From contig CBDUWP010000081.1 in the NCBI GenBank assembly GCA_965370955.1, positions 1 to 6,236 of the forward strand: a stretch of 6,236 nt of DNA, read 5' to 3'. Under the pieces are notes generated by a model. The model was not told the DNA's origin. It saw only the letters and a list, made by a program, of their open reading frames with translations, and made no database searches. Shown one piece after another: positions 1 to 5,085 of the stretch. The number at the start of each line of letters is the position of its first letter. The stretch's first letter is position 1. The DNA is from CBDUWP01 sp965370955 (lineage in GTDB: Bacteria; Planctomycetota; Phycisphaerae; Sedimentisphaerales; Anaerobacaceae). A program made the translations under genes and the position numbers.

Positions 1-148
1 CGTTTCCATAAGTGTTGCTTCCGTAGTAACTGTTTTGTGTGTTTGCCTGCCCATATGTATTGGTCGTTGTTGTGCCAGGCGTTGTCCGTTGTCAAGACCA
101 ATTTTCCCTTTGTTTAAGGTGTAAGTTCAGCGTTTCGTTTAACTTTAG

Positions 149-177
149 TTGCTTTGCGTAGCGGAGGCGAATATAAT
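149..177 (+). promoter_or_regulatory. Weak sigma70-like promoter candidate with no gene behind it
   Basis: A perfect TATAAT at 172-177 lies 17 bases after TTGCTT at 149-154, which matches the -35 consensus only in its first three bases. No coding sequence follows on this strand before the uvrA 3' end. If real, it would make a small RNA or an antisense transcript running through the palindromic repeats. TATAAT occurs often by chance in AT-rich spacers, so this is tentative. Confidence 0.2.
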
Positions 178-252
178 ACTCCCCGGATTTGAGCAACAGG
201 TCCTTACGCCCGTAGAATTACAAAGGACTATTAAGCCACAATTTTATGGGCC

Positions 253-295
253 GAGATTGCCGCAGTCGGCCTAACGGCCTCCTTCGCAATGACAA
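253..295 (-). repeat. Palindromic dispersed repeat, copy 1
   Basis: This 43-base element begins GAGATTGCCGC (253-263) and ends TCGCAATGACAA (284-295). The ATTGC and GCAAT arms are inverted. Its interior carries a second small hairpin, GGCC-TAAC-GGCC (268-279). On the minus strand it reads GTCATTGCGA...GCAATCTC, the layout of the short intergenic palindromes scattered in high copy through many bacterial genomes. Copy 2 at 342-371 shares both ends but has a shorter, different centre. It lies just downstream of uvrA on the transcribed strand, so it could fold in the mRNA tail. Confidence 0.7.
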
Positions 296-341
296 TTTTA
301 ACACAGTGACATAGTTAATATAATGGGGCTTCAAACGGTTT

Positions 342-371
342 GAGATTGCCGCGCTGCGCTCGCAATGACAA
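342..371 (-). repeat. Palindromic dispersed repeat, copy 2
   Basis: This 30-base element shares its first 11 bases (342-352) and last 12 bases (360-371) with copy 1 but has a much shorter centre. The inverted ATTGC/GCAAT ends enclose a GC-rich core. The copies start 89 bases apart in the same orientation. It ends 31 bases from the uvrA stop codon, so it is in the expected 3' untranslated part of that transcript. Confidence 0.7.
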
Positions 372-401
372 GTCAAAAATAGTTGGTCACAGGGTTTTGA
401 C

Positions 402-3251
402 TTAAAGGTGCAGGGCTAACTTAGATCGCAAATAATGGCTAGTGTAACTCTTGTCACATTGGATGATCTTCTCAGGTCTGCCGGAAACGACAACCTCGCC
501 GCCTTTATCGCCGCCTTCAGGACCTAAGTCTATTATGTAATCGGCTGTCTTGATAACCTCCAAATTATGCTCGATCACTATAACTGTATTACCCAAATCT
601 GTCAAACGCTGAAGGACGTCCAAAAGATTGTGAATGTCCGCAAAGTGAAGGCCAGTCGTGGGCTCATCCAAAATGTATAAAGTGTGATTCGTACTCGGCT
701 TGCCAAGCTCGGCTGCTAATTTGACCCGCTGGGCTTCGCCGCCGGACAATGTCGTAGACGATTGGCCAAGTTTCATGTATCCCATGCCAACGGCATCAAG
801 TGTACGCAAAAATTTTATCACCTTAGGAAAATGCTTGAAAAAAATCACGGCCTCAGAAACCGTCATGTCCAAAATGTCGGCAATGGTCTTGCCCTTATAA
901 TGAATGTGGAGCGTTTGCTGATTGTATCTGGTGCCTTTGCACTTCTCACAAACAACGTAAACGTCTGGCAAAAAGTGCATCTCTATCTTCTTAGTACCCT
1001 GTCCCTTGCAATATTCGCAACGGCCGCCCTTGACGTTAAAACTGAAACGGCCCGGCTTGTAACCGCGAATCTTGGACTCCTTCGTCATCGAAAATAATTT
1101 GCGAATCTCATCGAAAACGCCAATATAAGTCGCGGGATTGCTGCGAGGAGTCTTGCCGATCGGAGACTGATCTATCTCGATTATCTTGTCAATGTTAGAG
1201 CTGCCCAAAATTGTGCGATGAGCGCCGGGCTTAGACTTAGAATTATATAAACGCTTCTTCAAAGCGCGAAGCAAAACCTGATTGACAAGCGAACTCTTGC
1301 CGGAACCGCTGACGCCTGTGACGCAAGTGAAAACGCCAAGAGGAAATTTGACGCTGATGTTCTTCAAATTGTTGCAAGTGGCGTCCTTGACCTCAATGGA
1401 TTTGCGAAGGCTGAACTTTCGACGATCGTGAGGCAACTCTATCGATTTTCTATGGCTTAAATAGTCGCCAGTTAATGATTTTTTGCAGCGACAAATGGTT
1501 TTATGATCGCCTTCAGCGACAACTAAACCGCCGCCTGAACCGGCTAACGGGCCAATGTCAATAATGTGGTCGCAAGCGCGGATGATGTCCTCATCGTGCT
1601 CGACAATCAAAATTGTGTTGCCCAACTTGCAAAGCTTTTTTAAAATGCCGAGCAAACGATTATTGTCGCGATTGTGCAACCCGATCGTGGGCTCATCCAA
1701 AACATAACAGACGCCAACTAAGCCGCTGCCGACCTGTGTGGCAAGACGAATCCGCTGGGCTTCACCGCCAGACAATGTGCCGCTCTTACGATCGAGAGTT
1801 AAATAGTCAAGGCCAACGTCAATCATGAACTGAAGGCGATTGTTGATCTCTTTTAATATCTGCTTGGCAATAACCTTCTGCTCCTTGCCGAGAGTTAAAC
1901 GCTTGAAAAATGAAAGGCTCTGCTGGATACTCATCTCTGTTAACTCGCGAATGTTCTTATCGCCAATCGTGACGGCTATCGCCTCGGGACGCAATCGCGT
2001 GCCGTGACAATCCTGACAGGGCTGCTCGGAAAGATAGCTGTGCAAACGACTCTTGACGAATTCACTGGCAGTGTTACGCCAGCGGCGAGTGACGTTCGGT
2101 ATCACACCCTCAAAATTTAAGCCATATTTTTTGGAACCAGAACTGTCTAAGCCATATAGCAAAAAATGACGAATCTCCTCAGGAATATGCTTAAACGGTG
2201 TGCCCTTGTCAATCGACATCTTGGAACAAAATTTCTTGATCAAACGATTGTAAAAAATGTTCATCCGCTTGCCGCCCTTACGCCAAACTGAAATCGCGCC
2301 ATTAGCTAAAGCTAAACTCTTGTCGGGGACAATTAAGTCAGGATCGAACTCCAAAATCGTGCCGAGACCATCGCAAACTCGACAAGCGCCGTGAGGACTA
2401 TTAAAGCTGAAAAGACGAGGCGATAACTCCGCCAGCGAAGCTTCAGGATGAATGTCGCAAGCAAAATTTTCACTGTATATTAGTTTCTGCCAGCGACGCT
2501 TTTTCACAGATGAAGATTTGGACGCTGACTGTTTCAAAATCATAACCAAACCGCCGGAAAGTTTCAAAGCGGTCTCTATCGAATCGGCTAAACGAGTGCG
2601 TATCTCCTCCCGCATGATCAAACGGTCAACAACGGCTGCTATGTCGTGACTCTTGGTCTTGGCTAAAGGCGGCAATTCCTTAATGTCAAAAACCTCGCCG
2701 TCAACGTACACGCGAACAAAACCCTCGCGCTGAATGTGACTGATGATGTCACGATGGGTGCCCTTTTTGCCGCGAACCAAAGGTGAACATATCTGCAATC
2801 GAGTCTTAGCCGGCAAGGCCATGATCGAATCAACAATCTGGCTGCTGTGCTGAGACTGTATCGACTTGCCGCAAATCCAACAATGAGGCTGGCCGACACG
2901 GGCAAACAAAAGACGAAAATAATCGTAAATCTCAGTCGTCGTCGCAACCGTAGAACGAGGATTACTGGAGGTCTTACGCTGGCCAATCGCTATCGTAGGA
3001 GGCAAACCGTAAATCTCATCGGCTAACGGCTTCTGCAATTGCTCCAAAAATTGACGGGCATAAGAACTAAGGGACTCAACATATTTGCGGCGACCCTCTG
3101 CGTAAATCGTGTCAAAAGCTAACGAACTTTTGCCGGAACCACTGACGCCGGTAATGCAAACCATCTTGTCGCGAGGGATGTCAAGGTCGATGTGACGGAG
3201 GTTGTGCTCGCTTGCGCCGCGTATTCGGATGACTTTGTCTGTTGAGTTCAT
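402..3251 (-). CDS. uvrA: UvrABC system protein A (excinuclease ABC subunit A)
   Basis: UvrA is the cytoplasmic damage-sensing ATPase of nucleotide excision repair; it dimerises, loads UvrB on damaged DNA and leaves before UvrC cuts. The 949-residue product is full length for the family. Both ABC modules look intact: Walker A GVSGSGKSS at K41 and K652, LSGGEAQR signatures at 493-500 and 835-842, and Walker B DEPTIGLH/DEPTTGLH at D519-E520 and D862-E863. The C-terminal zinc module is normal (C745, C748, C768, C771; CX2C-X19-CX2C). The N-terminal one is unusual: C265-X2-H268 replaces the common CX2C, followed by C290-X2-C293. The ATG at 3251 gives the standard N-terminus (IRGASEHNL). The Shine-Dalgarno is weak at best. 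The gene is transcribed alone, divergently from csp; uvrB and uvrC are not in the window. Confidence 0.98.
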   Translation of the reverse strand: MNSTDKVIRIRGASEHNLRHIDLDIPRDKMVCITGVSGSGKSSLAFDTIYAEGRRKYVESLSSYARQFLEQLQKPLADEIYGLPPTIAIGQRKTSSNPRSTVATTTEIYDYFRLLFARVGQPHCWICGKSIQSQHSSQIVDSIMALPAKTRLQICSPLVRGKKGTHRDIISHIQREGFVRVYVDGEVFDIKELPPLAKTKSHDIAAVVDRLIMREEIRTRLADSIETALKLSGGLVMILKQSASKSSSVKKRRWQKLIYSENFACDIHPEASLAELSPRLFSFNSPHGACRVCDGLGTILEFDPDLIVPDKSLALANGAISVWRKGGKRMNIFYNRLIKKFCSKMSIDKGTPFKHIPEEIRHFLLYGLDSSGSKKYGLNFEGVIPNVTRRWRNTASEFVKSRLHSYLSEQPCQDCHGTRLRPEAIAVTIGDKNIRELTEMSIQQSLSFFKRLTLGKEQKVIAKQILKEINNRLQFMIDVGLDYLTLDRKSGTLSGGEAQRIRLATQVGSGLVGVCYVLDEPTIGLHNRDNNRLLGILKKLCKLGNTILIVEHDEDIIRACDHIIDIGPLAGSGGGLVVAEGDHKTICRCKKSLTGDYLSHRKSIELPHDRRKFSLRKSIEVKDATCNNLKNISVKFPLGVFTCVTGVSGSGKSSLVNQVLLRALKKRLYNSKSKPGAHRTILGSSNIDKIIEIDQSPIGKTPRSNPATYIGVFDEIRKLFSMTKESKIRGYKPGRFSFNVKGGRCEYCKGQGTKKIEMHFLPDVYVVCEKCKGTRYNQQTLHIHYKGKTIADILDMTVSEAVIFFKHFPKVIKFLRTLDAVGMGYMKLGQSSTTLSGGEAQRVKLAAELGKPSTNHTLYILDEPTTGLHFADIHNLLDVLQRLTDLGNTVIVIEHNLEVIKTADYIIDLGPEGGDKGGEVVVSGRPEKIIQCDKSYTSHYLRSKLALHL

Positions 3252-3272
3252 AGAACACCACTATCCGCTCTT

Positions 3273-3300
3273 ATAATGCTAAAAAACGACATATTAACAA
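3273..3300 (-). promoter_or_regulatory. Candidate uvrA promoter
   Basis: On the minus strand, TTGTTA (3300-3295) and CATTAT (3278-3273) are separated by 16 bases, each matching four of six consensus positions. This would place transcription start about 15 bases before the uvrA ATG. The -35 element sits inside the left arm of the 12-bp inverted repeat, so a protein bound there would be expected to block uvrA. An alternative -10, TTATAA, lies two bases nearer the gene with 18-base spacing. The assignment rests on sequence match alone. Confidence 0.4.
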
Positions 3301-3352
3301 GCTAAACATTGTAACAAAACCAAACAAAAATTGCAAGGGACTTGTTAATATG
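3290..3352. repeat. Perfect 12-bp inverted repeat between uvrA and csp
   Basis: CATATTAACAAG (3290-3301) is exactly reverse-complemented by CTTGTTAATATG (3341-3352), with 39 bases between the arms. The arm centres are 51 bp apart, close to five helical turns, so both would face the same side of DNA. The left arm covers the likely uvrA -35. The sequence between includes a related copy, CATTGTAACAA (3307-3317). This looks like a pair of binding sites for one regulator of the divergent genes, or a long-loop stem. The regulator is unknown. Confidence 0.6.
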
Positions 3353-3387
3353 CCAAATGCATCCAGAGTATGCAAAAATGACGACAA

Positions 3388-3406
3388 AGTGACATTACAG
3401 TGACAT
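3388..3406. promoter_or_regulatory. Phased direct repeat AGTGACAT x2, possible activator site
   Basis: AGTGACAT occurs at 3388-3395 and again at 3399-3406, exactly 11 bp apart, which is about one helical turn. The pair ends 23 bases upstream of the csp -35 element, a usual place for an activator to bind. A third exact copy lies at 305-312, beyond the uvrA 3' end. The function is inferred from spacing and position only. Confidence 0.4.
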
Positions 3407-3429
3407 CAACCCATGAACAAAAATTGTTG

Positions 3430-3458
3430 TTGACAAAATGGCTCGAGTTTATTATATT
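3430..3458 (+). promoter_or_regulatory. Strong sigma70-type promoter of the cold-shock gene
   Basis: A perfect TTGACA (3430-3435) and TATATT (3453-3458, five of six consensus bases) are separated by the ideal 17 bases. Transcription should start near 3463-3467, leaving a leader of about 80 nt before the csp ATG. Small palindromes overlap or flank the -35: AACAA-AAA-TTGTT at 3416-3428 and TTGT-TG-ACAA at 3427-3436. This is the best promoter in the window and may also serve the genes downstream of csp. Confidence 0.75.
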
Positions 3459-3472
3459 TAGCACCGATTGAC

Positions 3473-3536
3473 GGGGAATTTTTGGGTTTTCGGGGCAGTT
3501 TGGCTGAAAATTTTATTTAAAAAGGCTCTAGCCAAA
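3473..3536 (+). promoter_or_regulatory. Structured 5' leader of the cold-shock gene
   Basis: The predicted leader has G-runs at 3473-3476, 3484-3486 and 3492-3495, then GG at 3502-3503. It also has a 7-bp stem, TTTGGCT (3499-3505) with AGCCAAA (3530-3536), around a 24-base loop. A competing small hairpin GGCT-CT-AGCC (3524-3533) uses the same 3' arm. The stem ends at the first base of the AAGGAGA ribosome binding site (3536-3542). Long structured leaders that respond to cold are known for cspA-type genes; that this one behaves so is inference. Confidence 0.4.
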
Positions 3537-3546
3537 AGGAGAGTAA

Positions 3547-3792
3547 ATGGGTACAGGCATAGTAAAGTGGTTTAACGACAGAAAAGGGTACGGATTTATT
3601 ATTCCAGACGAAGGAAAGGAAGATTTGTTCGTGCATCACAGCAGTATTATCGCTGAAGGATATCGAAGCCTAGACGAAGGGCAAAAAGTCGAGTTCGATA
3701 CAGTGCCCGGAAAAAATGGCATAGAAGCAATAGAAGTAAAAGAGCTGGTCGGAGATGGAAATGTCGCAGAAACTGTTGAAGATACGGCTTAA
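3547..3792 (+). CDS. csp: Cold-shock-domain nucleic-acid-binding protein (CspA family)
   Basis: This is an 81-residue single cold-shock domain (OB fold), which binds single-stranded RNA or DNA and usually acts as an RNA chaperone in the cytoplasm. The N-terminus GIVKWFNDRKGYGFI holds the RNP1 motif (KGYGFI, 13-18), and DLFVHHSSI (26-34) is RNP2. The stacking aromatics W8, F9, Y15, F17, F28, H30 and H31 are present. Typical members are about 65-70 residues; here an acidic tail from about residue 66 (GDGNVAETVEDTA) extends it. A strong ribosome binding site AAGGAGA (3536-3542) lies four bases before the ATG, which fixes the start. It has its own near-consensus promoter and structured leader. 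Whether it is cold-induced cannot be read from the protein. Confidence 0.96.
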   Translation: MGTGIVKWFNDRKGYGFIIPDEGKEDLFVHHSSIIAEGYRSLDEGQKVEFDTVPGKNGIEAIEVKELVGDGNVAETVEDTA

Positions 3793-3861
3793 AATTGCCG
3801 CCGCTGATACGGCTATGGTTCTTTACTTGCATTATTAGCGCGAGCCGCTATAAATGGTAGT
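3793..3861 (+). promoter_or_regulatory. Short spacer with a weak promoter candidate before the glycosyltransferase
   Basis: This 69-base spacer has two small hairpins: GCCG-CTGATA-CGGC (3800-3813) and TAGCG-CGAGC-CGCTA (3836-3850). Neither is followed by a real U-tract, so termination after csp is not assured. TTGCAT (3827-3832), 16 bases, then TATAAA (3849-3854) could be a promoter. Its start point would fall almost on the next ATG, giving a leaderless or nearly leaderless mRNA. The 9-base GATACGGCT at the csp end (3781-3789) recurs at 3806-3814. Confidence 0.3.
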
Positions 3862-5085
3862 ATGAATGTACTGCTACTAGAACCATACTACGGCGGAAGC
3901 CATAAAGATTTTGTTGATAAATGGATGGCTCTTAGCTGTCACGATTTTACGCTGCTGACTTTGCCGCCATATAAATGGAAGTGGAGAATGAGACACAGCG
4001 CAATCTTCTTCGCGGATCAACTGGGCCAATCGTCAAAAATATCAGGCCGGTTATCAGAAATGTCGGCAGGGGCGACATTGGCATCGGGGCGGTTAATAAA
4101 AACGGTGTGCGAAAATGAAAAACCAAGCCGTGAAATAATGACTGATTATGATGTTCTGTTCTGTTCTGATATGCTCAATTTGGCGGAATTTGCGGCACTG
4201 GCGCCGAAAAAAATCGCAAATCTAAAAAAAATCGTCTACTTCCACGAAAATCAATTGACCTATCCTGTGAGATTCGAGGCGGAAAGAGATTATCAATTCG
4301 TTATGACAAATGTCACTACCTGCTTGGCGGCTGATGAAGTCTGGTTCAATTCAAAATATCATAGAGACGAATTCTGCGCAAAACTAAAAACCTTCTTCGC
4401 AAAAATGCCGGACTTTCAACCAATAGAAGCAATCACAAAAATAATGAAAAAAACCTCAATTCATCCGCCCGGCTTAAGCGATATCAATATTAAAAATGAT
4501 AACAAAAAACAAAAAAAAATACCGCTTGTTTTGTGGTCGGCCAGATGGGAACATGACAAAAATCCAGAGCTGTTTTTCAAGGCTCTAAAAATCGTAAAAG
4601 ACGGCGGAACAGAATTTAAACTGGCTGTCACAGGCGAAAGTTTTAGAGATCAACCGGAAATTTTCAAATGGGCTGAAAAATATTTTTCCGACGAAATACA
4701 AAATTGGGGCTATATCGAAAGCCAAAAAAAATATTATGAGCTTTTAACCAATTGCGATTTTGTCGTCTCAACGGCTGATCATGAATTCTTTGGAATAGCT
4801 GTCGCACAAGCAATATCAGCTGGGGCATTTGCTGTCTTACCAAACAAATTGTCATATCCAGAAATTATTGGCCTAGATAAAAATAAAGAGGCGAAAGATT
4901 TCTTCTACGGTCAAACAGAAAAAGAACTGGCTCTTAAACTTATCGAGCTTATTGGCAGATATCGAAACCAAAAGCTGTGGACAGAATCATTGAAAAAAAT
5001 CGCGACTTCAATCAATAGATTTAAATGGAAACTGGTCGCAGAAAAAATGGATAGGGCCTTAGAAGGTGGCCGAGATGAGCAGTAA
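3862..5085 (+). CDS. DUF3524 GT-B glycosyltransferase, QTMAN/GTDC1-like (tRNA-queuosine alpha-mannosyltransferase family)
   Basis: This 407-residue protein has two parts. The first (about 2-180) matches the DUF3524/QTMAN N-terminal domain: EPYYGGSHK (7-15), the KWKWRMR stretch, and FHENQLTYP (127-135). After a lysine-rich linker (about 200-218) comes a GT4-like C-terminal domain with LWSARWEHDKNPE (W229-E236), TGESF (257-261) and ADHEFFGIAVAQAISAG. Human GTDC1/QTMAN moves mannose from GDP-mannose to queuosine-34 of tRNA-Asp. For the bacterial homologue, tRNA queuosine is the reasonable but unproven substrate. The usual second Glu of the EX7E motif is Gln here (E308, Q316). No signal peptide or membrane segment is seen. 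No clear Shine-Dalgarno precedes the ATG; the N-terminus matches the family from the first residues. It overlaps hemW by 11 bases. The linker DNA holds a run of nine A (4511-4519). Confidence 0.88.
   Translation: MNVLLLEPYYGGSHKDFVDKWMALSCHDFTLLTLPPYKWKWRMRHSAIFFADQLGQSSKISGRLSEMSAGATLASGRLIKTVCENEKPSREIMTDYDVLFCSDMLNLAEFAALAPKKIANLKKIVYFHENQLTYPVRFEAERDYQFVMTNVTTCLAADEVWFNSKYHRDEFCAKLKTFFAKMPDFQPIEAITKIMKKTSIHPPGLSDINIKNDNKKQKKIPLVLWSARWEHDKNPELFFKALKIVKDGGTEFKLAVTGESFRDQPEIFKWAEKYFSDEIQNWGYIESQKKYYELLTNCDFVVSTADHEFFGIAVAQAISAGAFAVLPNKLSYPEIIGLDKNKEAKDFFYGQTEKELALKLIELIGRYRNQKLWTESLKKIATSINRFKWKLVAEKMDRALEGGRDEQ
5063..5069 (+). promoter_or_regulatory. Ribosome binding site of hemW inside the glycosyltransferase gene
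   Basis: AAGGTGG at 5063-5069 lies five bases before the ATG at 5075. It decides the hemW start over the in-frame GTG at 5066, which is itself part of this site. An in-frame TAG at 5060-5062 excludes any longer protein. Its position within the upstream reading frame suggests that ribosomes finishing the glycosyltransferase start hemW. Confidence 0.7.

Larger units (their letters stand above)
1..401. other. Intergenic region downstream of uvrA, no supported gene
   Basis: This 401-base stretch follows the uvrA stop codon and has no gene I can defend. Five of the six frames are open across the left edge for about 95-125 bases. The minus-strand versions read as low-complexity T/N/Q/G/Y-rich peptides, but none has a convincing start with a ribosome binding site, so a neighbouring gene cannot be called. 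It does contain two palindromic repeats (253-295 and 342-371), a promoter-like TATAAT at 172-177, a second TATAAT at 319-324, and a hairpin GTCCTT/AAGGAC (200-205 with 223-228, 17-base loop). I see no classical GC-stem plus U-tract terminator for uvrA here. The palindromic repeats may end or stabilise the transcript instead, which is inference. Confidence 0.6.

Noticed and set aside
1..120. Possible gene leaving the left edge, including a minus-strand T/N/Q/Y-rich peptide and a short Met-led frame from base 54
   Set aside because: All three minus frames and two plus frames are open here, none has a supported start with a ribosome binding site, and the peptides are low complexity.
700..2986. 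Overlapping open frames on either strand inside uvrA, up to about 110 codons
   Set aside because: They lie wholly inside an intact conserved uvrA, show no recognisable domain, and look like products of its codon bias.
3252..3546. Canonical E. coli or Gram-positive LexA box upstream of uvrA
   Set aside because: I find no CTGT-N8-ACAG or GAAC-N4-GTTC match; the only similar site is the non-canonical palindrome over the start codon.
3793..3830. Rho-independent terminator after csp
   Set aside because: The GCCG/CGGC stem is only 4 bp and is followed by TATGGTTCTTTACTT, not a continuous U-tract.
4504..4519. Programmed frameshift at the A-runs in the glycosyltransferase linker
   Set aside because: The main frame continues through both conserved domains with no need for a shift; the A-rich run simply encodes a lysine-rich linker.
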